Of a DNA stretch of 64,000 bases, positions 26,880 through 36,321 are shown in pieces. Numbering within the stretch: the first letter of the stretch is position 1; every line of letters starts with the position of its first letter. This stretch comes from Marinobacter maritimus. Lineage in GTDB: Bacteria; Pseudomonadota; Gammaproteobacteria; Pseudomonadales; Oleiphilaceae. The position numbers and the translations under genes are program-made. The stretch lies in the NCBI RefSeq assembly GCF_007671675.1, contig NZ_VCGW01000002.1, positions 682,001 through 746,000 of the forward strand, read 5' to 3'. Below the pieces are notes generated by a model, which had not been told where the DNA came from, did no database searches, and saw only the letters and a program-made list of their open reading frames with translations.

Positions 26880-27917
26880 ATGACCAACCCTCAAGAACAG
26901 TACGCCCTCAAAGAACTGAACCTGGAAACCACCTTCGGTGGCATGGGTAAGGAAATTGAGTGTGATGTCCCTGTGATAGACCTGACAGATTTCGAGCAAC
27001 GTCGGGATGAAGTCGCCGAGCAGTTGTGGCACGCAGCCACGGAAGTCGGATTTTTCCAGCTATCAGAACACGGGCTTGATCTGACGTTGATCAGGCAGGC
27101 CTTCGGTTTGTCTGAACGTTTCTTTGCATTGCCCGAATCTGAGAAGCAGCGTTTTCCGCTAAAAAAAGGCCTCAACTCGGGTTGGGAGTTCAGGTCGCAG
27201 GTACGTCCCTCAACCGGCACTGCGGATGACAAAGAGTCTTACCAGATCACCCTGCCTCATATGGATGACCTGTGGCCTAATCAGACAGTGGTGCCCGAGT
27301 TTCATCGGGTTATGCTGGATTTCGAGCACAAAGCCTGGCAGCTGGGCATGAAAGTGTTGTCTTGCTTTGCCGATCGTCTGGGGTTTGACCGTGAGTTTTT
27401 TTCCCATGCCCACGACCGGAGCTCGGAGGAGTATCAGAGCACGTTGCGCCTGCTGCATTATCTACCGCTGCCGGAAGGTACGACCCCCGATGCGTCGATC
27501 TGGCGAGCGGGAGCGCACACGGATTTTGACTGCCTGACCATGGTATTCCAGCAGGAGAACCAGGGAGGCCTGCAGGTGAGCCCGGGTAAGGATGCTGAAG
27601 GTAAGGGTGATGAGCGTGAATGGTTTACCGTTACTCCGAAGGAAGATCGCATTACCTGTAATATCGGCGACATGCTGATGCGCTGGAGTGATGATCGCCT
27701 GAAGTCCACGCTGCACCGGGTACGGATGCCGAAGCCGGGTGACTACAATGGCCCTCGCTATAGCATGGCGTTCTTCTGCCAGGCCAACAAGGATCAGATC
27801 ATTCAGGGCCCTGAGAAGAAGTACCCGCCGATTACAGCTCGCAATTACCTTTTGCAGCGCATCCAGGCGAACTTCGATGCGGCAGAGGAAGCAGCGCAAG
27901 CGATGAAGCAGCAATAG
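26880..27917 (+). CDS. 2-oxoglutarate/Fe(II) dioxygenase, isopenicillin-N-synthase-like (first)
   Basis: This 345-residue non-haem iron oxygenase has an N-terminal DIOX_N domain (about residues 30-130) and a 2OG-FeII_Oxy domain (185-305). Iron ligands H213-x-D215 and H279 and the 2-oxoglutarate-binding pair R293-x-S295 (RYSMAFFC) are present, so it should be active. The start has GGAGG five bases upstream. Architecture and motifs resemble fungal thymine-7-hydroxylase, a nucleobase oxygenase. It is divergent from a deaminase of the 8-oxoguanine group, a pairing repeated at 59.6 kb. Substrate unknown; a purine or pyrimidine is the best guess. Confidence 0.85.
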   Translation: MTNPQEQYALKELNLETTFGGMGKEIECDVPVIDLTDFEQRRDEVAEQLWHAATEVGFFQLSEHGLDLTLIRQAFGLSERFFALPESEKQRFPLKKGLNSGWEFRSQVRPSTGTADDKESYQITLPHMDDLWPNQTVVPEFHRVMLDFEHKAWQLGMKVLSCFADRLGFDREFFSHAHDRSSEEYQSTLRLLHYLPLPEGTTPDASIWRAGAHTDFDCLTMVFQQENQGGLQVSPGKDAEGKGDEREWFTVTPKEDRITCNIGDMLMRWSDDRLKSTLHRVRMPKPGDYNGPRYSMAFFCQANKDQIIQGPEKKYPPITARNYLLQRIQANFDAAEEAAQAMKQQ

Positions 27918-27944
27918 CCACGAAGTAAAAGCACCAACCAGATA

Positions 27945-27968
27945 AGGCCTCCTGATGGAGGCCTTTTT
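27945..27968 (+). terminator. Intrinsic terminator after the first dioxygenase gene
   Basis: AGGCCTCC (27945-27952), a 4-base loop, GGAGGCCT (27957-27964) and a following T-run. It separates this gene from the convergent puuD end at 27979. Confidence 0.88.
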
Positions 27969-27978
27969 GTTTGCTCTT

Positions 27979-29181
27979 TTACTCTTGTTGGTTAGCCATC
28001 AGCCATTGCCCAAGCTGCTGGCGCTCCTCATCAGACATGCCGGTAACATTTCCCAGCGGCATGTATTGGGAGTCAACAGCTACCTGGCGAACCTTGCCTG
28101 CGTGGCTTTTCAGCTGTGACAATTCCTCGAACATGAAACCTGCTGGAGGCGACTGGAACGCTGGATGGCTGGGGGCGCTGGCATGGCAGGCGACACAGTG
28201 TGTACTGATGATCGCGCTTGCTGTTTCATCGCTTACCGCCTGGCCATCCTTAGCCTCGGATGTAAGCGGTGCCGGGGCGATAGCCCAGATCAGAATTGCA
28301 ATGAGCAGGGCGGCGACTACCAGTATCCATGGCTGGTTGATGTCCCTGTGTCGCAAATTGAAGTAATGCCTGGCAAAAGCGGCAATAAACCCGATGGCGG
28401 CAAGAACGGCCCAGCCATGGGGATGACCATAAAGTAACGGGTAATGGTTACTGATCATGATCAGCAGAATTGGCAATGTCAGGTAATTGTTGTGGGTCGA
28501 CCGCAGCTTGGCAAGCATGGCCAGGCGGGCAACCCGCGCGCCCGGATCACCACCTTTTTCAATTGCTTTTACCAGTGCTCTCTGGGAAGGAACGATTCCC
28601 AGGAAGACGTTGGCGACCATGATGGTTCCGATAATGGCGCCCACATGAATGTAAGCACCACGCCCGGTGAATACCTGAAACAGGCCCCAGTCTGCCACTA
28701 GCAGAATGGCGAACAGAATCAGCCCAAAAGCCTTGCCGTTGTCTGCCAGCGGGCTTCGAATCAGTGCTTCGTACATGGCCAGCACCACGACAATGGTGCT
28801 CAGGCCGATAGCAATGGCGGTGCCGATACTGATGTCTGCTTTTGAAGGATCAATCAGGTAGCCGGGTGAGCCCATGTAGTAGACCACGAACAGTAATGCC
28901 AGGCCGCTGAGCAGTGTTGAGTAAGCTTCCCATTTGAACCAATGGAGCTCTTTGGGCATTTCTCTGGGGCTGAGCTTGTACTTGGCAATTTCGTAAATGC
29001 CGCCTCCATGAATAGCCCAGAGGTCACCTTTGATGCCTTCCTGCTTTTTCCATTCCGGCGGTTCCCGGAGATGGTTGTCCAGCCAGACAAAGTAGAACGA
29101 GGCACCGATCCAGGCGACTCCGGCAATAACATGAAACCAGCGAACGAGAAGGGATAGCCATTCGCTCAGATAAGCTTCCAT
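27979..29181 (-). CDS. puuD: Membrane-bound urate hydroxylase/oxidase with cytochrome c domain
   Basis: This 400-residue PuuD oxidises urate to 5-hydroxyisourate and passes electrons to the respiratory chain instead of making H2O2. The N-terminal part (about residues 10-300) has eight or so helices of the Urate_ox_N (DUF989) family with many conserved His. The C-terminal part (residues 320-400) is a small cytochrome c with the haem motif C329-V-A-C332-H333 and a likely axial Met in 'YMPLGNVTGM'. It is the last gene of the seven-gene xdhA operon, 3 bp after guaD. Confidence 0.93.
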   Translation of the reverse strand: MEAYLSEWLSLLVRWFHVIAGVAWIGASFYFVWLDNHLREPPEWKKQEGIKGDLWAIHGGGIYEIAKYKLSPREMPKELHWFKWEAYSTLLSGLALLFVVYYMGSPGYLIDPSKADISIGTAIAIGLSTIVVVLAMYEALIRSPLADNGKAFGLILFAILLVADWGLFQVFTGRGAYIHVGAIIGTIMVANVFLGIVPSQRALVKAIEKGGDPGARVARLAMLAKLRSTHNNYLTLPILLIMISNHYPLLYGHPHGWAVLAAIGFIAAFARHYFNLRHRDINQPWILVVAALLIAILIWAIAPAPLTSEAKDGQAVSDETASAIISTHCVACHASAPSHPAFQSPPAGFMFEELSQLKSHAGKVRQVAVDSQYMPLGNVTGMSDEERQQLGQWLMANQQE

Positions 29182-29184
29182 GGG

Positions 29185-30573
29185 TCAGGCTCCTTGAGTA
29201 TGAGAATGGGTGGGCAATGTATCGGGCTGAGGCAGGGCAGGCCGCTGGTACCGAACCTGGCTAGCCACGATGGTGGCGGCAATGGCACGGTCATCTCCGA
29301 GGATCATCAGGTTGAAAAGTGTTTCCGAAAGGTTATTGATGAAGGGCTCCTTCATGGCAAGCATCGGGGAGGCCCGGTGATCCAGTACGACAAAATCTGC
29401 GATTTTCCCTCGCTCGAAGTTGCCGCACTCTTCATCCCGGTGCAGAACCCGGGCGTTACCCAGAGTGGCCAGGTAAAATGCTTGCCAGGGGGTCATGGTT
29501 TGGTCGCGGAGACGGCAGACCTTGTAGGCTTCGGCCATGGTGGCAAGCATGGAAAGGCTGGTGCCACCGCCGACATCCGACGCAAGGCCAACGGATACGT
29601 CTGCATCGCGGGTAGCCCGGAAATCGAACAAGCCGCTACCTAGAAAAGTGTTGGATGTGGGGCAGAAAGCAATGCTGCTCCCCGTGTCTGCCAGTCGCTG
29701 GCGGTCTTCATTATTGATGTGGATACCGTGAGCCAGCACGGTATGGTCGCCAAGTAACCCGTAGTGATCGTAGATGTCGAGGTAACTTGTTCGCTCGGGA
29801 AAAAGTTCACGAACCCAGGTGATCTCCCCGATATTTTCGGCCCAATGGGTCTGAACCATGGCATCCGGGTATTCGGCAGCCAGCTTGCCGGCCAGAGTCA
29901 GCTGCTCCGGCGTAGACGTTGCAGCAAAACGGGGCGTGATGGCGTAGCACTGGCGCCCACGTTGGTGCCACTTCTGTAGCAATGCCAGGCTGTCGCTATA
30001 GCTTTCGGCGGTTGTGTCTTTCAGGTTTTCCGGCGCGTACCTGTCCATCATCACCTTACCGGCGGTGAGTCCCATGCCGTGCTCTTCGGCCGCCTCGAAT
30101 AAGGCGTTTACCGACTCGGGATGCGAGGTGCAGAACACCAGTGCAGATGTGGTGCCGTGCTGCAAAAGCAGATTTGTGAACCTTCTGGCTTCCGTTCGGG
30201 CCCAGTCGCCATCACTGAAGCGGGCCTCGTGTGGGAAGGTGTAGGTTTCCAGCCAGTCCAGAAGCTGGGTGCCATAGCTGGCCATGACGCCGAGTTGAGG
30301 CATATGGACGTGCGTGTCGATAAAGCCTGGAACAATCAGGCCGTCTTGCCAGCAGGTAACCTTGGCGTCAGAAGGCAGTTTGGTCAGCCATTCGCTGGCA
30401 GGACCTTTTGCCAGCACCTTGCCCTGATTCAGGACAAGTAGGCCGTCTTCGAAATATTCGTAGGTGCCTGGCCTGGGTTCGGGGTCATTTCCGGGGTCGT
30501 CCAGAAAATGAAGCATAGCACCGCGATGTGCTTCGCAGCCTGAGGGCAGTTGTGTGTCCAGCGTGGTAGTCAT
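29185..30573 (-). CDS. guaD: Guanine deaminase
   Basis: GuaD converts guanine to xanthine and ammonia, feeding Xdh. The 462-residue protein has the zinc motif 'PGFIDTHVHMPQ' (HxH), 'FCTSHPESVNALFE', 'TRFAATSTPEQL'-like region 'ITPRFAATSTPEQL', 'MVQTHWAENIGEI' (His and Glu), 'AHGIHINNED' and 'GLASDVGGG' with the catalytic Asp, all characteristic of bacterial guanine deaminases. The start at 30573 has GGGGAA just upstream and overlaps the uraH stop (TGATG); a frame ten codons longer exists but is not preferred. Confidence 0.94.
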   Translation of the reverse strand: MTTTLDTQLPSGCEAHRGAMLHFLDDPGNDPEPRPGTYEYFEDGLLVLNQGKVLAKGPASEWLTKLPSDAKVTCWQDGLIVPGFIDTHVHMPQLGVMASYGTQLLDWLETYTFPHEARFSDGDWARTEARRFTNLLLQHGTTSALVFCTSHPESVNALFEAAEEHGMGLTAGKVMMDRYAPENLKDTTAESYSDSLALLQKWHQRGRQCYAITPRFAATSTPEQLTLAGKLAAEYPDAMVQTHWAENIGEITWVRELFPERTSYLDIYDHYGLLGDHTVLAHGIHINNEDRQRLADTGSSIAFCPTSNTFLGSGLFDFRATRDADVSVGLASDVGGGTSLSMLATMAEAYKVCRLRDQTMTPWQAFYLATLGNARVLHRDEECGNFERGKIADFVVLDHRASPMLAMKEPFINNLSETLFNLMILGDDRAIAATIVASQVRYQRPALPQPDTLPTHSHTQGA

Positions 30574-30917
30574 CAGCTTCCCCGGTAGGTTGAGAAGCCC
30601 CACTGGTTCAGCAGCAGAGGGACGTGGTAGTGGCTGCCGGGATCACTGATGTGAAAGTCCAGGCAAACCTCGGGGAAGAAAGTCTCCAGCCCGCGAGCGT
30701 GGTACCACTCACCTGTAGCAAACCGGATACGGTAATGCCCGGTTTCAACAGATGTGTCGAACCAGTCCATTACGCGGCCGTCATCATCAGTAATGCCGCT
30801 GGCGATGCATGTTTCGCTCTGTGCGGTGACGCGGTACAGAGAAACGCTGACTCCTGATGCGGGCTTGCCGCTCCCCAGATCAAGAATGTGAGTGGTTACG
30901 GGGCTGTTACGGCTCAT
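30573..30917 (-). CDS. uraH: 5-hydroxyisourate hydrolase
   Basis: This 114-residue transthyretin-like enzyme hydrolyses 5-hydroxyisourate to OHCU, the second step after urate oxidation. It has the family start 'THILDLGSGKPASGVSVSLY' (catalytic His), the middle Arg in 'YRIRFATGEWY', the second His in 'YHVPLLLNQWGFSTYRGS' and the C-terminal YRGS that distinguishes HIU hydrolase from transthyretin. It overlaps uraD (ATGA) and guaD, so its translation is coupled to both. Confidence 0.96.
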   Translation of the reverse strand: MSRNSPVTTHILDLGSGKPASGVSVSLYRVTAQSETCIASGITDDDGRVMDWFDTSVETGHYRIRFATGEWYHARGLETFFPEVCLDFHISDPGSHYHVPLLLNQWGFSTYRGS

Positions 30918-31414
30918 AGCAGCTTCTCCAGTCTAAGTTCTGTGATTTTTGCCTGCTCGGCTGCCGCGGTGGCTAGTTCCTGTGCCCGGGTATGAGTCAG
31001 GCGTGTTTCCAGTAGCCCCAGCATCTCTTCTGCGGACTTGCCGGTGGCGCACACAATGAAGATAAATCCGAATTTTTTCTGGTAAGCGTCGTTTCCATCC
31101 TTGAGTCGTTTCAAAAGTTCTTCCGAAGCCTGGCGGGCTCCTGCCTGCTCACCGCTGGCCATCGCTTTTGTGCTGGCGTATTTCGCCCGCAGGCTGTCGA
31201 TATCGCCTATTTTCGGGTGAGCGCTGAAGGCCTGAAGCCAGTCCTGTTTCGTCAGCTTTGACCAAAGGTTACGGCTTTGGGTAATCAGTGCGGTTTGATC
31301 GCGATAGGGCAATCCGGCCAGCATGCCCTTTACCCAGGTTTCAGCAGCGCAGCAGTTTGTAAGCTGTTTTTCTGCTTCCTCCCGGGGCAGGGTGTTGAGT
31401 GTTTTTGCGGTCAT
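30914..31414 (-). CDS. uraD: OHCU decarboxylase
   Basis: UraD decarboxylates 2-oxo-4-hydroxy-4-carboxy-5-ureidoimidazoline stereospecifically to S-allantoin. The 166-residue protein matches the family, with the catalytic His in 'FSAHPKIGD' and 'KFGFIFIVCATGKSAEEML'. The start is the ATG at 31414, which overlaps the xdhC stop (ATGA); the open frame continues upstream inside xdhC but is only a shadow of that gene. Confidence 0.95.
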   Translation of the reverse strand: MTAKTLNTLPREEAEKQLTNCCAAETWVKGMLAGLPYRDQTALITQSRNLWSKLTKQDWLQAFSAHPKIGDIDSLRAKYASTKAMASGEQAGARQASEELLKRLKDGNDAYQKKFGFIFIVCATGKSAEEMLGLLETRLTHTRAQELATAAAEQAKITELRLEKLL

Positions 31415-32274
31415 TTTGAGAGGTCTCCCGTCTCGGTGCTTTTGATCAGCCCCTTGAGTTCTTTCCAGGGCAGCCCGCGTCGGGCAGATGTGGTCCGGGT
31501 AGGCAAGGCGGACAGGCTCAGTAGTTCGGCACTGATGGAAACGGCGACTTCCATAGGCCGTTTCCCGGGCACATCGGTACGCCCCACCGGGCAGCGAATG
31601 CTGCTGATGTCGGCGGCGCTGAAGCCTCGGTGCTCCAGCCGTTGACGGAATCGCTCTGCCTTGGTGGCAGACCCGATAAGGCCAATGCCTGCGCAGTCTC
31701 CTGAGTTCAACAAGGTGCGGCAGAGTTCGAAGTCCAGCTGGTGGTTGTGGGTCAGGATCAGTACCTGTTTGCCGGCACACAGAGTGGGGGCATCGCCTGC
31801 CGGGTCGTCTGTGTGATGCATGCGGACGTTGCCCGGACAGTCTGCCGGGAATTGGTCGGCGCGTTCGTCCACCCAGGTAACTCGCCAGGGTAAACCGCCA
31901 AGAACGGTCACCAGGGCCTTGGCCACGTGGCCAGCGCCGAAAATCACCAACTCCTGTTCGCATCCGGGGTGAGCTTCCAGAAGAACCGATACGCTGCCGC
32001 CACAGCATTGCCCAAGGCTGGCTCCGAGGGGGAAGTTGGCCATTTCGCTGATGAAATCCTGCCTGGCCAGACGTTCTCTGGCCTGTTGGCAGATACGGTA
32101 TTCCAGGTGACCGCCGCCAATGGTGTCGTAGCTTTGCTCGCCTGTGACCACCATCTTGCTGGCGGGCTCACGGGGTACTGAGCCTGTAACTCCGAGCACA
32201 GTTACCAGAACATAGGGTTCTCCCCTGTCTTCACACTGGGCGACGGCCTGGTACCAGTTAAGCCGGCGTTCCAT
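31411..32274 (-). CDS. xdhC: Xanthine dehydrogenase accessory protein XdhC
   Basis: XdhC binds molybdenum cofactor, helps its sulfuration and inserts it into XdhB. The 287-residue protein has the XdhC/CoxI N-terminal segment 'VLVTVLGVTGSVPREPASKM' and 'CCGGSVSVLLE', and a C-terminal Rossmann-like domain starting 'LVIFGAGHVAKALVTVLGGL'. It is coupled to xdhB upstream and uraD downstream by overlapping codons. It may also serve the second molybdenum hydroxylase (43891-47550), which has no XdhC gene of its own nearby. Confidence 0.93.
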   Translation of the reverse strand: MERRLNWYQAVAQCEDRGEPYVLVTVLGVTGSVPREPASKMVVTGEQSYDTIGGGHLEYRICQQARERLARQDFISEMANFPLGASLGQCCGGSVSVLLEAHPGCEQELVIFGAGHVAKALVTVLGGLPWRVTWVDERADQFPADCPGNVRMHHTDDPAGDAPTLCAGKQVLILTHNHQLDFELCRTLLNSGDCAGIGLIGSATKAERFRQRLEHRGFSAADISSIRCPVGRTDVPGKRPMEVAVSISAELLSLSALPTRTTSARRGLPWKELKGLIKSTETGDLSK

Positions 32275-34628
32275 CAGGCGGTCTCCTTGTGCTGGTTGTG
32301 CCAGGCTTGGCTGGCGGTAACCGCCGCCAGTACCCGTTCTGGCGTCGCAGGTGTATCCAACGGGGGGCTGAACTGATAGTTGGTGATGCTGGAGATCGCG
32401 TCACGAAGGGCGCTCCATACAGCGATGCCGAGCATCAGAGGGGGTTCGCCTACAGCTTTGGAGTGGAATACAGTGGCTTCGCGGTTCGGGCTGTTTTCTA
32501 GCAAGGCGACGCGCAAATCCGGTGGGCAGTCGGATACGGCAGGAATCTTGTAGGTGGCGGGGCCGGTAGTCAGCAGTTTGCCGCCGTCGCTGTACACCAG
32601 TTCTTCGGTGGTCAGCCAGCCCATACCCTGAACGAAGCCACCTTCAATCTGGCCGATATCGATCTCCGGGTTCAGTGAGCGACCGGCATCGAAAAGAATG
32701 TCGGTGCGCAGTACGCGGTATTCCCCGGTCAGTGTGTCCACCACCACTTCGGAACAGGCTGCGCAATTCGAGTAGTAAAGAAACGGATGCCCGGTGCCCG
32801 TCTTGGGGTCGTAATGGATCTTTGGGGTGGCGTAAAAGCCCGATGAAGACAAGGGGATCCGGTTCATATATGCCGTCTGGATGAACGTTGCCCAAGGTAT
32901 CTTCAGGTCGTTGATCTGAACCTGATTATTAGCGAACGTCACGTCTTCCGGTGCTACGGACCAGTGGCTGGACGCAAACTCTGTCAGGCCGCCCAGTATC
33001 TTTTCGCACGCATCCAGCGCCGCCATGCCATTCAGGTCTGAGCCGGATGACGCTGCAGTAGGCGAGGTGTTGGGTACCTTGTCTGTGCGGGTTGCGGATA
33101 CCTTGACGCGTTCAACGTCGATCTGGAAAGCCGATGCGACAACCTGAGCTATCTTGATGTAAAGCCCTTGCCCCATTTCGGTACCGCCGTGGTTTACGTC
33201 GATGCTGCCGTCTGTGTAGATGTTTACCAGAGCGCCCGCCTGGTTGAGGTGCTTGGCGGTGAACGATATCCCGAATTTAACCGGCGTCAGAGCCAGTCCA
33301 CGCTTGAGTATCGGGCTGGACTGGTTGAAGGCAGTAATGTCACTGCGCCTTTTTCGGTAGTCGGAGCTGGCTTCGAGTTTCTCGAGGAGTTCCGGGAGTA
33401 CGTGTTGTTCAATTGTCTGGCCGTAGTGGGTCGTATCCCGGCCCGGCCGGTAAAGGTTGAGTTTGCGGATGTCGAGTGGGTCCCGGCCGAGATGACGGGC
33501 AATATCGTCCATGGCGTGCTCAATGATCATCATGCCCTGTGGGCCACCGAACCCCCGGAATGCAGTATTGGATACCGTGTGGGTTTTGCAGCGGTGACCG
33601 GTCACCCTTGCCTGGTCCAGGTAGTAGGCGTTGTCGGCGTGGAACATGGCCCGGTCAACTATGGCGTCAGACAGGTCCGGGGAATTGCCGCAACGCCCGG
33701 CAACCATAAGGTCAGCGCCGAGGATCAGGCCATCGTCATCAAAGCCTATGTCGTAGGTGTTGTAAAAGTCGTGTCGTTTGCCGGTCTGGATCATGTCATC
33801 CGGGCGGGACAAACGGTATTTCACCGGCCGGTTGGTGGCATTGGCAAGCAGTGCCGCGATACAGGCCACAGGTGCGGCCTGGGTTTCCTTGCCACCAAAA
33901 CCTCCACCCATTCTGCGAACCTCAGCATGAACTTCGTGGATGGGCAGCCCCAGTACTTCAGCCACCAGCTTCTGAACTTCAGAAGGGTGCTGGCTTGAGG
34001 TATGAACGAACATGCCCCGGTCTTCGGTAGGCTCGGCCAGCGAGGCCTGGCCTTCGAGATAAAAGTGTTCCTGACCACCCACGAACTGTTCTCCGCTGAG
34101 GCGGTTAGGTGCCTGTGCCAGCGCCTGGTCAGGTTGACCTCGTTGTTGTGTCTGGCTGGGGCGAACAAAGAATTCTTTGTTGAGCGCCTGGGTAACGGTT
34201 ACGACGGCATCAAGGGCCTCGTACTCAACCTTTGCCAGCTTCGCTGCCTTGCGGGCCGCTTCATGGGAAGTTGCGGCGACGGCGAAGACCGGCTGGCCGA
34301 TGTATTCAACGATGTTATCAGCGAGAACCGGGTCGCCCGGAAAAACCGGCCCGATATCCAGGTGCCCGGGTACGTCTTTGGCGGTAATGACTGCAATAAC
34401 ACCGGGGTATTGGCGAACCGCGTCCAGGTCCATGGACACTATGCGGGCATGAGCCTGTTCGCTTTGGCCCACAGCTGCGTGGAGAATGCCCTCGGGCGTG
34501 GGCATGTCATCAATATAGCGCGCCTGGCCACTGACGTGTTTCCAGGCACTGTCGTGCTTGACGCTGTGACCAGCCAGCCCGCGGGCGCTGTGCGCCGGAG
34601 CTGGCGTGTTCAGGGGGAGTTTACGCAT
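32274..34628 (-). CDS. xdhB: Xanthine dehydrogenase, molybdenum subunit
   Basis: This 784-residue large subunit hydroxylates hypoxanthine to xanthine and xanthine to urate at the Mo centre. The catalytic Glu is E728 in 'SKAVGEPPLMLG' and the substrate-orienting region 'NTAFRGFGGPQGM' is present, as is 'RMGGGFGGKETQ' for cofactor binding. Size and motifs match the R. capsulatus XdhB type (two-gene XDH). It overlaps xdhA by 8 bp and abuts xdhC. Confidence 0.95.
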   Translation of the reverse strand: MRKLPLNTPAPAHSARGLAGHSVKHDSAWKHVSGQARYIDDMPTPEGILHAAVGQSEQAHARIVSMDLDAVRQYPGVIAVITAKDVPGHLDIGPVFPGDPVLADNIVEYIGQPVFAVAATSHEAARKAAKLAKVEYEALDAVVTVTQALNKEFFVRPSQTQQRGQPDQALAQAPNRLSGEQFVGGQEHFYLEGQASLAEPTEDRGMFVHTSSQHPSEVQKLVAEVLGLPIHEVHAEVRRMGGGFGGKETQAAPVACIAALLANATNRPVKYRLSRPDDMIQTGKRHDFYNTYDIGFDDDGLILGADLMVAGRCGNSPDLSDAIVDRAMFHADNAYYLDQARVTGHRCKTHTVSNTAFRGFGGPQGMMIIEHAMDDIARHLGRDPLDIRKLNLYRPGRDTTHYGQTIEQHVLPELLEKLEASSDYRKRRSDITAFNQSSPILKRGLALTPVKFGISFTAKHLNQAGALVNIYTDGSIDVNHGGTEMGQGLYIKIAQVVASAFQIDVERVKVSATRTDKVPNTSPTAASSGSDLNGMAALDACEKILGGLTEFASSHWSVAPEDVTFANNQVQINDLKIPWATFIQTAYMNRIPLSSSGFYATPKIHYDPKTGTGHPFLYYSNCAACSEVVVDTLTGEYRVLRTDILFDAGRSLNPEIDIGQIEGGFVQGMGWLTTEELVYSDGGKLLTTGPATYKIPAVSDCPPDLRVALLENSPNREATVFHSKAVGEPPLMLGIAVWSALRDAISSITNYQFSPPLDTPATPERVLAAVTASQAWHNQHKETA

Positions 34629-36084
34629 AGTCGGTCACCATCAGTTGTTCGCCGGGCAGGGAGGTAGACGCCAGTAAGGTACGTCGTAACAGGTTGCCAG
34701 CAACCTGCAGTCGATAGCCGGAGGAGGCGCGGACATCGCTTAGAGGCGAGAAGTCATCCGCAAGAGCTGTTAATGCGGCCTGGAGAGATTCTTCGTTCCA
34801 GGGCTGACCGGTCAGGGCGGCTTCTGCATGGGGGGCTCTGGCAGGAATAGCGGCCATGCCACCGAAAGCGAGGCGGCATGCACGCACCACGCCGTTATCG
34901 ACTGTCAGGTGGAAGGCTCCGAGTACCGCTGAAATATCATCGTCCAGGCGTTTCGAAACCTTGTAGATGTACAGAGCTTCATTTACTTCAGGTACCGGCA
35001 CCCGTACGGAGTGAACGAACTCCCCGGGCTGGAGGCTGGTCTGTTTATAGCCCTGGAAAAATTCTTCCAGTGGCAGCTTTCGCTCGCCTTCCGGTCCATC
35101 CAGTACCAGCGTGGCGCCGAGGGCTATCAGAGGCGGTGGCATATCACCAATCGGTGAGGCGTTGGCGATGTTGCCCCCCAGAGTACCGCGGTTGCGGATC
35201 TGCAGAGACCCCAGGCGCTCCAGCATGGCATCAAAGGCTGGCCAGAGCTCGCACAGGGGGCCCCGTAGCTGGTGATAGGTTGTGGCCGCGCCGATCACCA
35301 GTTCATTGTCGTCCAACACACAACCCTGCAACTCGGGTATACGCTCCAGGCTGATCAGGTGGTCCAGTGTGTTGAGTTGTTGAGTAACCTCCAGCATCAG
35401 GTCAGTGCCGCCAGCCACCAGGCGTGAATAAGGGGCTTCGCGGCGTAGTGCGCGGAGCTCATGCAAACTCACCGGTGCGTCATAACGGCTGCCTTCTGGC
35501 ATGTTCAGTGTAAAGCTGTTCCGGTGGATGCCTGCCAGGGGGGCGGTGGTAGCTCTGTTTGCCATTCCTGCAGCCGGGTGCCCCGGTTCCGGTTGCCATT
35601 CCTCCACCATGGCCTGATGGCTGGCCGCAACAATGGGGCGGTAGCCCGTGCAGCGGCAAAGGTTGCCGGATAAGGCTTCAAGGATCTGATCGTTACTGGT
35701 GCCCCCCTCTTTGCGGTTGGCGTGCAGCGCTGTCAGCGACATAACGATGCCGGGCGTGCAGAAACCGCATTGGGCTCCATGTTGCTCCACCATGCAGCTT
35801 TGTACTGGGTGGCCAGGCTCTTGTTGAAAGGCCTCGATGGTGACCAGCTCCTTGCCGTGCAGACTGGCCATCGGAGTGATGCAGCTGTTTATCGCTTGAT
35901 AGAGGATATCTCCGCTTTCACCAGGGGTGCCGGTAATAACTGTGCAGGCGCCACAGTCACCTGAGGCGCAGCCCTCTTTGGTGCCGGTAAGACGCATTTT
36001 GGTGCGCAACCATTCCAGAATGCTCAAATTTGGGTCGATATGGTCAGGTTTTTCAATTTGACCGTTTAAGAGAAATTCGATCAC
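34621..36084 (-). CDS. xdhA: Xanthine dehydrogenase, iron-sulfur/FAD subunit
   Basis: This 487-residue small subunit carries two [2Fe-2S] clusters and FAD and hands electrons to NAD. Cysteines are C39, C44 and C47 (EGCASGDCGACTV), then 'QCGFCTPG' and 'NLCRCTGYRP'. The FAD domain begins near 'SRLVAGGTDLMLEV' and includes 'GTLGGNIANASPIGD'. The GTG at 36084 is chosen because GGAGAGAG lies just upstream and the first residues VIEFLLNGQ match the family; a frame 24 codons longer has no support. First gene of xdhA-xdhB-xdhC-uraD-uraH-guaD-puuD. Confidence 0.94.
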   Translation of the reverse strand: MIEFLLNGQIEKPDHIDPNLSILEWLRTKMRLTGTKEGCASGDCGACTVITGTPGESGDILYQAINSCITPMASLHGKELVTIEAFQQEPGHPVQSCMVEQHGAQCGFCTPGIVMSLTALHANRKEGGTSNDQILEALSGNLCRCTGYRPIVAASHQAMVEEWQPEPGHPAAGMANRATTAPLAGIHRNSFTLNMPEGSRYDAPVSLHELRALRREAPYSRLVAGGTDLMLEVTQQLNTLDHLISLERIPELQGCVLDDNELVIGAATTYHQLRGPLCELWPAFDAMLERLGSLQIRNRGTLGGNIANASPIGDMPPPLIALGATLVLDGPEGERKLPLEEFFQGYKQTSLQPGEFVHSVRVPVPEVNEALYIYKVSKRLDDDISAVLGAFHLTVDNGVVRACRLAFGGMAAIPARAPHAEAALTGQPWNEESLQAALTALADDFSPLSDVRASSGYRLQVAGNLLRRTLLASTSLPGEQLMVTDYA

Positions 36085-36174
36085 AGCTCTCTCCGTTAGC
36101 AGGCTATTTGCGGTGTTCCGGGAACCCTGGCCCCTGCCTTCAGGCCAGCGCTTCAATGTTTCTTGCAGGGTTTC

Positions 36175-36199
36175 TGCAAAAAGCTGACCAATTGGTTTA
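36175..36199 (-). promoter_or_regulatory. Sigma-54-like promoter and RutR-like site of the xdhA operon
   Basis: Minus strand of 36175-36190 reads TGGTCAGCTTTTTGCA, with GG and TTGCA at the right spacing, about 90 bp upstream of xdhA. CTGACCAATTGGTTTA (36184-36199) resembles TTGACCANNTGGTCAA and covers the -24 element, so binding would block the polymerase. Confidence 0.5.
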
Positions 36200-36228
36200 A
36201 TGAATCTATTTTATGGAGTGTTAATTTT

Positions 36229-36273
36229 TGGCAAGTATATTGCTGGTACCCAAAATGTTGATTGTTTGGTCAG
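36229..36273 (+). promoter_or_regulatory. Sigma-54-like promoter and RutR-like site of the purine ABC/Tsx operon
   Basis: TGGCAAGTATATTGCT (36229-36244) is a strong -24/-12 match. TTGATTGTTTGGTCAG (36258-36273), with one good half-site TGGTCA, begins 14 bases further on, about where transcription would start. The ATPase gene starts at 36322. Confidence 0.6.
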
Positions 36274-36321
36274 TTTATTAATTCAAAGGCCAAATGCATT
36301 CGAACGAATATGGGGCTGTGT